Assembly: GCA_026707585.1 (NCBI GenBank)
Contig: JAPOWQ010000040.1
Coordinates: 123,151 to 187,150, forward strand
Length of the DNA stretch: 64,000 nucleotides
Direction of reading: 5' to 3'
Source: Chloroflexota bacterium
GTDB taxonomy: Bacteria; Chloroflexota; UBA11872
Shown: one piece after another, positions 44,403 through 53,008 of the stretch
Layout: each line of letters starts with the position of its first letter
Position numbering within the stretch: the first letter of the stretch is position 1
Program-made: the position numbers and the translations under genes
The notes under the pieces: model-generated
What the model saw: only the letters and a program-made list of their open reading frames with translations
Told to the model about the DNA's origin: nothing
The model's database searches: none

Positions 44403-46446
44403 CTACGGATCGGATCAGGAGATGGAACGCGCGCTGCGCGAGCACTTTGAAGCGGAGGCGGAGGACCTCCGCGCGCCGCAGAACCTGTGGCAGTCCATTG
44501 AGGGCCAGATGGATATGCAGCCCACGCGACATCCGGTGACGCAGGTGCGTCGCAAGATTCTGGGTGCGCTGAAGCAGAACTGGTTTCCGATGATGGCCAC
44601 CGGCGGCGCCGTGGCCGTGGCGGCCTCGGCGGTTTTTCTTGCGTCGCGGGCCACTCAGGATGGACTCGGAGTGTCGGAATCCTATGCAGAGGCAGCGCCG
44701 GCTGCGGCTGCCATTGCGGCCCCGGTTGAGAAAGTCGTAGTCAAGGAAGTTCCGGTCGAGAGAGTTGCCACGCCGGCCCCAGCGCCGGCTGCGGCACCGG
44801 CGATGCCCGCGCGTTCAATGACTCAGCCGCCTGCCACATTGCCGAGACCGACGGCTGTCGTCGAGAAGGTTGTCACCCGAGAAGTGGTCGTCGAGAAGGT
44901 TGTGGAGGTTCACGCTCAAGCCGACCGCGTGGCACCGCCTGCCGCGACGGTTGCTCCCCAGGCAGCCGCGCCGCAGACGGTCGTAACGCCGGCGCCGGCG
45001 CGGCCCCCGGCCACGACGTTCCAGGACTACACACGCCAGCCATTCGTTGCCACTGCCGAGGACGCGGTGTCGACGTTCAGTCTTGACACGGACCGGACGT
45101 CGTACCAGTTGGCGTTGTCGTGGCTGCAGGAGGGCTTCGAGATCGAGCCTGACTCGGTTCGAGCCGAAGAGTGGATCAACGCGTTCGACTACGGTTACGG
45201 ACTGCCGGCCGACGACTGGGGTTTCGCGATCACTAGCAACGTGGCGATGCACCCGCTGGACGGCAGCAAGCACCTGGTGCGGATCGGCTTCCAGGCCGCC
45301 GAAGTGGCGGACGACCGGCCGCTGAACGTGACGCTGGTGCTGGATGCGTCCGGCTCCATGGGTGACGGCAACCGCGTGGATATTGCGCGGTCGGCGGCCG
45401 AGGCGATTCGTCAGAGCCTGCGACCGCAGGATCGAGTGGCGGTGGTGCACTTCACCGAGGGCGTGATTCATGACCTCACGGTGGAGCACACATCACCTGA
45501 TGCTTCGGCGGTGCAACGGTCGATCCAGCGGCTGGCGCCGCATGGGAGCACCAACGTACAGGCCGGACTCAACCAGGGAGTGCGGTTGGCGGATCGGATT
45601 CGTCGGGAACGTCCCGAGGCGTACAACTACGTCATCCTGATGTCGGACGGCGTGGCCAATGTGGACGCCACCAACCCGTTCGCGATCCTGGAATCGGCCT
45701 ACGACCGGAATGCGCTGAACCCGCTGCGGCTGATCACGATTGGGGTCGGCATCAACAACTACAACGACGTACTGTTGGAGCAGCTGGCGCAGCACGGCAA
45801 CGGCTGGTACCGCTACCTGGACAACACCGGTCAGGCGCGCGCGACGTTCAGCCGGGACAGCTGGCTGGCGCTGTCGACGCCGTTCGCGGACCAGACGCGG
45901 GCCCAGGTGACCTGGGATGCGGACCTGGTGAAGTCGTGGCGGATCATCGGCTACGAGAACCGGGTGACGTCGGACCAGAGCTTCGCGGAGGACCGCAAGG
46001 AGTTCGCGGAGATTCCGTCGGGCGCGGCGACGACCGTGTTCTACGAGATCGAGCTGTACGACCTCACGCGAACGCGCGCTGGGCAGGAACTCACCCTGGC
46101 CAACGTCGAGTTGCGCTGGGTGGTGGCGGAGACCGGGCAATCGCGGTCGCAGCGCTCCGAGGTGCGCGGGCGGCTGGACACCAACCTGAGCGCTTCAGGC
46201 GATCCGCTGTTGGAGTTTGGGGCGATTGTGGCGCTGTCGGCCGACCGCTACGGCGGGTTGTACGACGGCGAGTACGTCGCCGAGATCTCCCGCGATCTGA
46301 TGGAGTTAGAGGAGCGGCTGCAGTCGTTGCACGGCAGCCTGGGTGGGCTTGGGGCCTACCAGGACTTCCGGTTCATGCTGGAGCACATGGCGGAACGGGC
46401 GCGAGCGCAAGCGCCGCCGGCCGCGCCAACTGGCTACAGCCGCTAG
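44392..46446 (+). CDS. Anti-sigma-like transmembrane protein fused to a VWA (YfbK-type) domain
   Basis: 684 residues from the ATG at 44392, overlapping the sigma-factor end by 11 bases. Order: cytosolic N-terminus ~1-60 (MERALREHFEAEAEDLRAPQNLWQSIE) in the position of an anti-sigma domain; one membrane segment at ~68-85; a Pro/Ala-rich linker with EKVVVKEVPVERV and VEKVVTREVVVEKVVE, the same motif as in the lipoprotein stalks; a YfbK-like domain (DAVSTFSLDTDRTSYQLALSWLQEG...VRAEEWINAFDY); and a VWA domain with the MIDAS D318-A-S320-G-S322, STNVQAG and MSDGVAN. Thus a metal-dependent adhesion domain outside the cell is joined to a sigma-binding domain inside. Terminator directly follows. Confidence 0.88.
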   Translation: MASNYGSDQEMERALREHFEAEAEDLRAPQNLWQSIEGQMDMQPTRHPVTQVRRKILGALKQNWFPMMATGGAVAVAASAVFLASRATQDGLGVSESYAEAAPAAAAIAAPVEKVVVKEVPVERVATPAPAPAAAPAMPARSMTQPPATLPRPTAVVEKVVTREVVVEKVVEVHAQADRVAPPAATVAPQAAAPQTVVTPAPARPPATTFQDYTRQPFVATAEDAVSTFSLDTDRTSYQLALSWLQEGFEIEPDSVRAEEWINAFDYGYGLPADDWGFAITSNVAMHPLDGSKHLVRIGFQAAEVADDRPLNVTLVLDASGSMGDGNRVDIARSAAEAIRQSLRPQDRVAVVHFTEGVIHDLTVEHTSPDASAVQRSIQRLAPHGSTNVQAGLNQGVRLADRIRRERPEAYNYVILMSDGVANVDATNPFAILESAYDRNALNPLRLITIGVGINNYNDVLLEQLAQHGNGWYRYLDNTGQARATFSRDSWLALSTPFADQTRAQVTWDADLVKSWRIIGYENRVTSDQSFAEDRKEFAEIPSGAATTVFYEIELYDLTRTRAGQELTLANVELRWVVAETGQSRSQRSEVRGRLDTNLSASGDPLLEFGAIVALSADRYGGLYDGEYVAEISRDLMELEERLQSLHGSLGGLGAYQDFRFMLEHMAERARAQAPPAAPTGYSR

Positions 46447-46461
46447 CTGAGCGCTTTCGCC

Positions 46462-46496
46462 GCGGGGCGTCCACGACCGAGTCGTGGACGCCCCGC
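46462..46496. terminator. Strong hairpin terminator
   Basis: Perfect 16-bp stem (GCGGGGCGTCCACGAC arm) with CGA loop, 15 bases after the VWA-protein stop. No T-run, as with the other hairpins in this window. Confidence 0.7.
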
Positions 46497-46663
46497 CGGT
46501 GCTTTCGGGTTAGACGGCTGAGCGGACGGTTAGGTCAGCGTGGATAAGCACCTCCCGATGGAAGGCTCGCGATGCAGTCTTCGCGGTCCCGACCGACGGG
46601 ACGGCAGGCAGACCGGGGCGAGTAGACTCAGCCACTTGGACGATGAGGTGCGAGGCCGGACTT

Positions 46664-47716
46664 ATGAGCATGTGGCTCTCCGACATGACCCTCACTCGTC
46701 GACGATCACTCATCACGTTTGTCTCGCTCTCTCTTCTGCTGCTGTCGTTGGAAACGTGGGTCGCTACCCATGTTGAAGCGAGTCCACAGCCGGGCATCTT
46801 GGCAGTCGCGATTACTATTGATATCGCAGTAGGAGTGCCACTTCTGTTCTATCTGCTGCTAGTACGTAAGAAGTTTCTGCCGTTATCTAGCACAGTGCCC
46901 GTGTGTATTCTGACACTATTGGCGGTCAAGTTCATCCTGCCATCATCCGAACAATCCTTCCTGAAATTCAGCGATTTCCTTATTCCGTCGATCGAATTGT
47001 CCGTGGCTGTTTTCCTATTGATCAAGCTCCGTCAAGTTATTCGTGATGTCCGAACGGCTAGGCGCGAGTCCCTTTACTTTATTGACGCCCTGAGAACTGG
47101 CATACGAAAGTCCGTCAAGAGCGATTTCATTGCCGCGATTGTAGCCTCTGAAGTGTGGATGTTGTATCTTGTCTTTGCGGGATGTCTTGCAAGGTTTAGG
47201 ACATCCCGTCACGACGTCTCAAAGTACTCGTACCACCGAAAGAGCAATTTCCTGTTCTGGCCGCTCGTAGCGTTGATAATAGTCGAAACTGTCGGTGTTC
47301 ACCTGGTAATCAGCATATGGACTCAGCCCGGTGCCTGGATCTTCACAGGCATTAGCGCATACACACTATTGTGGATGGTCGGCCACTATCATGCTTCGCG
47401 TTTACAGCCAGTGATTGTCGACGAACAGAACATATACCTGCGCACAGGGCTAATCTGGCGTGGCCAGATGCCTCTGAGCAACATATCGGAAGTACGCAAG
47501 GCAATGAATGCTGATCGGCAAGCTGATGGGTATGTGAATGTCTCGCTGCTGGGAGATCCTGATGTCGTGATTGTTCTGCGGGATCCCGAAGTGCTGGAGG
47601 GACTATTCGCTAGGAAGAAAGAAGTGACGATACTAGGTATTGCATTGGATGAGCCTGAGGCATTGGTGGAAGATGTCAGGGTCCGATTGTTGAGCCGACA
47701 AGAAGTCAAGGGCTAA
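46664..47716 (+). CDS. Multi-pass membrane protein with C-terminal PH-like region, lower GC
   Basis: About 350 residues from the ATG at 46664 (GAGG nine bases before); ATGs on either side are alternatives. Six or seven hydrophobic segments lie between residues ~15 and ~250 (SLITFVSLSLLLLSLETWV, ILAVAITIDIAVGVPLLFYLLL, NFLFWPLVALIIVETVGVHLVI and others). The last ~90 residues are soluble: LQPVIVDEQNIYLRTGLIWRGQMPLSNISEVRKA...VIVLRDPEVLEGLFARKKEVTILGIALDEPEALVEDVR, resembling bacterial PH (bPH2-like) domains that follow membrane helices. No function known. Base composition is lower in GC than the flanking genes, which hints at a different origin. Confidence 0.65.
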   Translation: MSMWLSDMTLTRRRSLITFVSLSLLLLSLETWVATHVEASPQPGILAVAITIDIAVGVPLLFYLLLVRKKFLPLSSTVPVCILTLLAVKFILPSSEQSFLKFSDFLIPSIELSVAVFLLIKLRQVIRDVRTARRESLYFIDALRTGIRKSVKSDFIAAIVASEVWMLYLVFAGCLARFRTSRHDVSKYSYHRKSNFLFWPLVALIIVETVGVHLVISIWTQPGAWIFTGISAYTLLWMVGHYHASRLQPVIVDEQNIYLRTGLIWRGQMPLSNISEVRKAMNADRQADGYVNVSLLGDPDVVIVLRDPEVLEGLFARKKEVTILGIALDEPEALVEDVRVRLLSRQEVKG

Positions 47717-47777
47717 CGACTTTGCAGGTTCACATTCTTCCGCATCTGGAGCTGCGACTCGGCCGGTGCGGCTGGGG

Positions 47778-49007
47778 TCAGGCATTTGCGCGAACCGCCC
47801 GGACGGATTCCTGAAGGGCGGCGACCCAGCCGTGGGCGTGTTCGGTGTCGCGGTGGGGGTGGATGGAGAGGCGGATGCGGCCCTGGGTGCCGTCGTGGCC
47901 GTAGGTGGCGCCCCAGCCGCGGCGACGTAGTTCCAGGTAGATCTGTTCCACATCGTCGTCATCGGATGTGAAGTTGACTACGGCGAGCAGAGGACGGACG
48001 AGTAGGCGGAGGCCGTCGATGCTCTCGATGCCCTTGCTGACGATATCTACCACCTCCAGCAGGCGTCGGGCCGACTCGCGGTATCCCTCGCGGCCGAGTC
48101 GGCGCATAACCGACCAGGCGGCGACGGCGTGGTCGCCGGGCTTGGTGGCGGTGATGGTGTGGATGCCGGTGAACTCGGCAGGGATCGCGTCCAGCATGGC
48201 CTCGTCGCGGATGAGGAAGAAGCCCGTCGCGACCGGTAGCAGCCCGAGCTTGTGGCCGTCGGTCATCATCGAGGAGACGCCGGGGAGGCTGAAGTCGAAC
48301 GGGGGAATGGGGTAGCCCAGATCGCGCAGGAAGGGCAGTGCAAAGCCGCCGAAGGCGGCGTCGACGTGCAGATAGAGGCCCTTGCGCTGAGCCAGGTCGG
48401 CGAGTTCTTCAATCGGGTCGAGTTGTCCGAAATTGCCTTCCGGCGCCGAACCGACCAACGCCACGGTGTTGCGATTGAGCAAGCGCTCGACCTGCCGCAT
48501 GTCCGGACGCATGGCGTCGTCCACGTCGACTTCGCGTAGCCGCAGGCCAAGGAGCTCGGCGCCCAGGCGGAAGCTGTAGTGGGCGGTGGTTGGCAGCACG
48601 ACTTCGGGATCCGATTTGCCTCCGAGGTTGCGGGCCAGCCGGAGGGCAAGCAGGTTCGACTCGGTGCCGCCGCTGGTGATGAAGCCGACGGCGTCGCGAT
48701 GGCCAAGTAGAGAGCCGAGCATGCGCACGGCTTCTTTCTCGAAGAGATCGGCGCCGGGGTTCATGTCGCGCGCCCACTCGACGAAGAAGGATCCGGCGGC
48801 GAGCGGCCGGATCTGTTCGGCGATCTGGTGGGGCGGGCCTACGTAGCTGACGCCAAAGTTTCGTTGGACGGGGTAGGGGTCCTTCGACATGCGTGCCTCG
48901 ACCTCCGCCAGCACGTCAGCTTCAGGGCTGCCGTGTTCGGGGAAGTCCAGCGGCGGCGGCATGGGAACCGGGTGTCGTTTTTCGGTTCGATCGAACTCTC
49001 GAGCCAC
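47778..49007 (-). CDS. PLP-dependent decarboxylase, group II (HDC/GAD/MfnA-like)
   Basis: 409 residues, shorter than eukaryotic-type decarboxylases and close to MfnA or histidine-decarboxylase length. GFITSGGTESNLLALRLARN is the cofactor phosphate region; LPTTAHYSFRLGAELLGL holds the stacking His; YLHVDAAFGGFALPFL has the Asp that pairs with the pyridine nitrogen; TDGHK253LGLLP has the Schiff-base lysine. Acts on an amino acid to give an amine; aspartate 1-decarboxylase, tyrosine decarboxylase or sphinganine-phosphate-lyase-like activity are all possible. Probably last gene of the operon 52894-47778, 36 bases after a propeller gene. Confidence 0.87.
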   Translation of the reverse strand: MAREFDRTEKRHPVPMPPPLDFPEHGSPEADVLAEVEARMSKDPYPVQRNFGVSYVGPPHQIAEQIRPLAAGSFFVEWARDMNPGADLFEKEAVRMLGSLLGHRDAVGFITSGGTESNLLALRLARNLGGKSDPEVVLPTTAHYSFRLGAELLGLRLREVDVDDAMRPDMRQVERLLNRNTVALVGSAPEGNFGQLDPIEELADLAQRKGLYLHVDAAFGGFALPFLRDLGYPIPPFDFSLPGVSSMMTDGHKLGLLPVATGFFLIRDEAMLDAIPAEFTGIHTITATKPGDHAVAAWSVMRRLGREGYRESARRLLEVVDIVSKGIESIDGLRLLVRPLLAVVNFTSDDDDVEQIYLELRRRGWGATYGHDGTQGRIRLSIHPHRDTEHAHGWVAALQESVRAVRANA

Positions 49008-49043
49008 TGGTCGCTTCCTTTCGTTCAGCCGGTCGGCGGTTGA

Positions 49044-50633
49044 CTAAACATCGACGGTTCCGGAAAGGCCGGGGCCGCCGGCGGCGAGGTAGCCGCTGCT
49101 GGTACCTGATTCGGACGGGCTTACCCAGAAGGCGTAGAGGTGGCCGTCGCGCAGGAGGAATCGGAACTGGATTGGACGGCCGGCGAGCGACGAAAGGTCA
49201 CCGGCGCCGTTCCAGTCGACGCGGGTGCGAGTGGAGTCGGCGGTGAGGGGCCGGCAGTTGGCAAGCGAGAACGGGTGGATGACGTCGCCGCGCGCGTCGA
49301 GGATCTCGACGCGCAACTCGCCTTGTGGGGCGTCCAGGTTGACGAACAGGTGGGAGCCGCTGAACGTGACCAGGCGGGTGGCCAGCTCACCGCCGCGGCC
49401 GTTGGCCTGCATGGACGTGAAGCCATCGCGACGGAGCGTGGCCAGGCCGGTGTGGCCGCCGGCGTACATGGCGTTGTCCTGCTCGTAGTCGCCGCCGAAC
49501 TCGCCCGGTTTCAGCACAGAGCCCTGGCCGGAGAAGGCGCCGTAGTAGAACCAGAGCTCGTCGCCGACCACCAGGCAGATTCCGCCAGCGGCGTGGATGT
49601 AGCCGTAGTTCCAGTCGCCCCAGCGCCGGCTGGCGCCGATGAAGGCCTGTCGGTGTGGACGGTGCCAATGGAATCCGTCGCGGCTGTAGGCGAGTTGCAG
49701 GTCGTTGATCTTGGGTCGGCTGATGCTGGCGGCGTCGGGGTTCTCGGGGCCGTGAAAGATCGCGAATGCGCCGAGCATGATGCTCTCGTAGGCGACGGCG
49801 CTGACGTCGTAAAGCTGGGGGCGAAGCCCGAGGAACGGATCAGGACGGTCGAGCCTATCCGCGCGCGCCCAGCGGACTGCTTGATCGGGATCCCAGCGTG
49901 CGGCGTGCAAGAAGTGCGGGTGCTCAAAGTACAAGCGCGCGCGGCGGTTCCAGCTCAGGCGGATGCTGAAGACGAAGCTCCGGCGAAATGGGTTGTAGAA
50001 GAAGCTGGAGTTGTCGCCGCACTGGGAGGTCGGTCCTCGCTCGTTCCAGTGGATGCCGTCGGGTGACGTGTAGACCAAGCCCTCGTGACGTTCGGGGTGG
50101 CGCCAGAAGATGAACATCTTGAAGCGCTCGGCTGGTGCCGCGTCGCCGTCGAGCCAAACCAGCGCGCCGTCGCGTCGCCAGCCCACGGGGTGGGCGATGA
50201 CGGCGTTGGTTCCGGGTACCACGTCAAGTGACGGTCGTTCCCAGTTGATCCCGTCGCTACTGGTCGCGAGCGCCGTTCCGTCGAACCAGCCGGCGTGGTA
50301 CCAGAGCTTGTAGGTCTGGTCGGCGGGGTCGTACCAGGCGCCGTCGTTGAACGGAGCGGCGACCGGGCAGTGGCCCTGGTTTAGCTCGAGGTCGGATTCG
50401 GGTGACAGAACCGGCGCGGCTTCGTGAACCTTGGCGGCGTGGTAGACGCGGCGCAGGGTGGTGTGTTCGATCAGGAAGTCGTCGACAAACAGTTGGCGGC
50501 CGACGTCGATGGGAACAACGCGCGGCGGATTGGCGAGATAGGGCACCGGCAACGGGTCGCCTCCGGGCTCAATGGTTCGGGGCGGCCACTCGGCAGGGGG
50601 TTGGATGCCGTTGTAGAGGGTCGAAGGCGTCAT
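49044..50633 (-). CDS. Beta-propeller glycoside-hydrolase-like protein (copy 4)
   Basis: 529 residues from an ATG overlapping the upstream stop as ATGA. GRQLFVDDFLIEHTTLRRVYH is a signature of this family of Planctomycete/Chloroflexi-type propeller proteins. The blades read ATSSDGINWERPS, YTSPDGIHWNERG and AYSRDGFHWHRPH; the C-terminal sandwich reads LRVEILDARGDVIHPFSLANCRPLTADSTRTRVDWNG...GRPIQFRFLLRDGHLYAFWV. It is the most divergent of the four copies and has an extended N-terminus. Placed between a dimethylformamidase-like protein and a decarboxylase, it may act on a glycoside-linked amine. Catalytic residues not assigned. Confidence 0.75.
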   Translation of the reverse strand: MTPSTLYNGIQPPAEWPPRTIEPGGDPLPVPYLANPPRVVPIDVGRQLFVDDFLIEHTTLRRVYHAAKVHEAAPVLSPESDLELNQGHCPVAAPFNDGAWYDPADQTYKLWYHAGWFDGTALATSSDGINWERPSLDVVPGTNAVIAHPVGWRRDGALVWLDGDAAPAERFKMFIFWRHPERHEGLVYTSPDGIHWNERGPTSQCGDNSSFFYNPFRRSFVFSIRLSWNRRARLYFEHPHFLHAARWDPDQAVRWARADRLDRPDPFLGLRPQLYDVSAVAYESIMLGAFAIFHGPENPDAASISRPKINDLQLAYSRDGFHWHRPHRQAFIGASRRWGDWNYGYIHAAGGICLVVGDELWFYYGAFSGQGSVLKPGEFGGDYEQDNAMYAGGHTGLATLRRDGFTSMQANGRGGELATRLVTFSGSHLFVNLDAPQGELRVEILDARGDVIHPFSLANCRPLTADSTRTRVDWNGAGDLSSLAGRPIQFRFLLRDGHLYAFWVSPSESGTSSGYLAAGGPGLSGTVDV

Positions 50634-52894
50634 TGGTCGGCGGCGAAGCGGCGGAGGACGTTGCCGGTGACGCGGGAGACGATGTTGTCGTAGTTGTTGT
50701 GGGAGAGACAGCCGCGCCAGGCGATGGAGCCGACTGAGAAGACGCCGCCGCCGTTGGGGGTTTCGAAGTAGACCATGTCGGCGCGGACGAACGCGTGGGG
50801 GCCATCGCTTGGAGGCGGGGAGTCGGGCAGCATGCCGTCCTTGCCCTGGGTGAAGTCCAGGCGCTCGTCGTTGAAGGCGGTGTAACGCTCGGAGTGGCCG
50901 ACGGATGAGGCCAGCAGCAGGGCGTGGGGCGGGGTGCCGAGGCTGAAGTCGAGGCGGTCCATCTCGTAGCCGGCGGCGCCATGCCGAACGACGAGGGAGG
51001 GGACGTCGCCGATGGGTTCGTCGTCGCCGATGCCGTCGAAGACGAAGGCGGCGCGGGGATCGAAGCTGTCGGGCTGGCGGACGTAGTGCGAGCCGCGGTC
51101 AAAGCCGGCGGCACTCGAGCCGACGCCGATGAGGCCATTGGGGGCGACGCCGCGGTTGCGCCAGATGCCGCCGGGTTCGCCGGTGGTGCTGTGGACGCGC
51201 TCGGCGGGCGGCATCTCGAAGGGCCAGCTGGTGCCCCAGCGGCGGACCTCGGCGATGTGGGGGCGCTCGGCGTCGATGGTGGTGACGCCAAAGAAGCCGT
51301 TGCCGCCCAGGTACATCAGGCGGCCGCCCCGGTCCAGGTATGAGCGCATGCCGGTCAGCATCTCGGTGGTCCAGTACTCGGGGTGTGAGCCGGTGAGGAC
51401 GACGCTGTAGGGGGCCAGCAGGTCGGCGCCTTCGGCGTGCAAGTCGTGGTCGGTGATGACGTCGAACTGGTGGCCGGCGGCTTCGAGCCAGTCGATCAGG
51501 TAGAGGTCGGCGGGGAAGCGGGAGGGGGCGGCCCAGACGCGGTAGCGGAACTTGGGGCGCATGTTGAGGATCGGGCGCAGGTGGGAGACGTGGGTGGTGC
51601 CCGAACCGTCGGAGTGGCGTTCGTAGAGGCCGGGGATGCCGTTGGCGCGGATGTAGGCGAACACCGCTTCGTGCAGCGAAGGGTCGGCGTTGGGGACGCG
51701 CTCGTGGTCGACGAAGGCGCCGTCGATATCGCGGAAGTTGGCATAGACGACGTAGGTGAGCGTGGGCATCAGCACGGCGATGCGTGAGGTGGCGGTGCCG
51801 CGGGGCGGGCGGACGCAGAAGGGCAGGTGGTCCTCGTCGTCGCCGGCGCGGAGGCGTGCCGCGTAGACGCCGCTGGGGAGGTCAGGCGGAATGGTGAGCT
51901 GGAAGTCGGACTCCCAGGCGACGTCTTCCACGTCGTCGTCGTGGAAGTAGATGGCGCCGTACTCGTGGGGGGCGAGGCGGAAGCTGGTTTGGGCGCCGGT
52001 GAAGTTGTGGCCGGTCATGCCGCGGGTGGGCATGTTGACGGCCTGGCCGTGGAGGCGGTGGGGGCCGGTGTCGGTGATGCGGTAGTCGCCGATGTCGAGG
52101 CTGAAGTCCCAGGCGGCTAATGGGTCTGCCACGAACTGGTTCGCGTTGGGATCGGCGAGGGCGGAGAGTTGGTCGGGGGAGAAGGCGCGGTTGTAGAGGC
52201 GGGGGCTGTCGAGCTTGCCGTTGTAGGGGGCGGCGATGGGGCCGGTGCGCTCGGGTGGGCCGGCGGTGAGGGCGGCGAAGCGGAGGGGGGCGCCTGAGGG
52301 TCCGCAGACGTTGGTAGCGGCGGTGTCGTGGGTGACGAGGGTCTGGTCGGGGGCGATGGGCCAGCGGTGGAGGGGTTGCTGGATGAGCGAGACGCGGCCG
52401 GTGGGGGCGTGGTAGCTGGCGCCGACGAAGGTCCAGACGCGCTCGGTGAGGGGGGCGCCGGTGGCGATGTGGACAGGTGAGTTGCGGCCGTCGGCTAGGT
52501 GGAGGGCGAGGTCGCCGTTGGGTCCGATGACTAGGGCGAAGCCGTGGGGGGCGGGGTCGTCGGTCCAGCGGGTGACGAGGCCCTGGAGGCCTCTGGCGGG
52601 GGTGGTGGGGTAGATCCAGGCGGTGACGGAGAAGCTGGTGAGGGTGTCGAGGGCGGGGTGGGTGGGGATGTGAACGTAGGAGCCGCTGTGGATGGGCTTG
52701 GAGCGGCCGGGGTAGTGGCCGTTGATGGCGGAGGGGACTTCGCGCTCTTTGTAGCCGGGGCCGGCGGGGGATTCGTCGCCGTGGATGAGTTGGACGAGGT
52801 CGGCGCGGTAGCGGGGGTGCTGGCTGCTGACCATGAAGCGGACGGTGTCGCCGGGGGCGGCGGTGAGGCGGTCGGTGTAGCCGACGAGGTTCAT
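50630..52894 (-). CDS. N,N-dimethylformamidase large-subunit-like protein with LamG-type insert
   Basis: 754 residues from the ATG at 52894; frame is open upstream through a palindrome and promoter but is not protein-like there. MNLVGYTDRLTAAPGDTVRFMVSSQHPRYRADLVQLIHGD is the N-terminal domain found in dimethylformamidase large subunits. Residues ~85-265 form a concanavalin-like (LamG) module (FSVTAWIYPTT...GKLDSPRLYNRAFSPDQL). The C-terminal half contains VVLTGSHPEYWTTEMLTGMRSYLDRGGRLMYLGGNGFFGV and ends in SIAWRGCLSHNNYDNIVSRVTGNVLRRF. Length matches the ~760-residue family. The family cleaves small amides; no small-subunit gene is adjacent. First gene of a three-gene operon. Confidence 0.8.
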   Translation of the reverse strand: MNLVGYTDRLTAAPGDTVRFMVSSQHPRYRADLVQLIHGDESPAGPGYKEREVPSAINGHYPGRSKPIHSGSYVHIPTHPALDTLTSFSVTAWIYPTTPARGLQGLVTRWTDDPAPHGFALVIGPNGDLALHLADGRNSPVHIATGAPLTERVWTFVGASYHAPTGRVSLIQQPLHRWPIAPDQTLVTHDTAATNVCGPSGAPLRFAALTAGPPERTGPIAAPYNGKLDSPRLYNRAFSPDQLSALADPNANQFVADPLAAWDFSLDIGDYRITDTGPHRLHGQAVNMPTRGMTGHNFTGAQTSFRLAPHEYGAIYFHDDDVEDVAWESDFQLTIPPDLPSGVYAARLRAGDDEDHLPFCVRPPRGTATSRIAVLMPTLTYVVYANFRDIDGAFVDHERVPNADPSLHEAVFAYIRANGIPGLYERHSDGSGTTHVSHLRPILNMRPKFRYRVWAAPSRFPADLYLIDWLEAAGHQFDVITDHDLHAEGADLLAPYSVVLTGSHPEYWTTEMLTGMRSYLDRGGRLMYLGGNGFFGVTTIDAERPHIAEVRRWGTSWPFEMPPAERVHSTTGEPGGIWRNRGVAPNGLIGVGSSAAGFDRGSHYVRQPDSFDPRAAFVFDGIGDDEPIGDVPSLVVRHGAAGYEMDRLDFSLGTPPHALLLASSVGHSERYTAFNDERLDFTQGKDGMLPDSPPPSDGPHAFVRADMVYFETPNGGGVFSVGSIAWRGCLSHNNYDNIVSRVTGNVLRRFAADQ

Positions 52895-52988
52895 GGGGGC
52901 GAGGCCTCCGCCGGGTGCGCCAGGGTGCGTGTGAGCAGCGAGTGTAGGCGGTGGCGGCGGTTGAAATGGGGCCTCGCGTGCGCGGTAA

Positions 52989-53008
52989 GAGTTTTTTCCA
53001 AAAAACTC
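52989..53008 (-). promoter_or_regulatory. AT-rich 20-bp perfect palindrome in the leader (family E, copy 2)
   Basis: Same 20-base palindrome as at 31380, 94 bases before the ATG at 52894 and in the same orientation relative to the gene. CCTCAA precedes and GCGCACGCGAGGCCCC follows on the gene strand, as in copy 1. Confidence 0.65.

Noticed and set aside
36000..46000. A replication origin as an annotated feature
   Set aside because: Only the skew trend supports it; no DnaA boxes or replication genes seen, so kept as a finding only.
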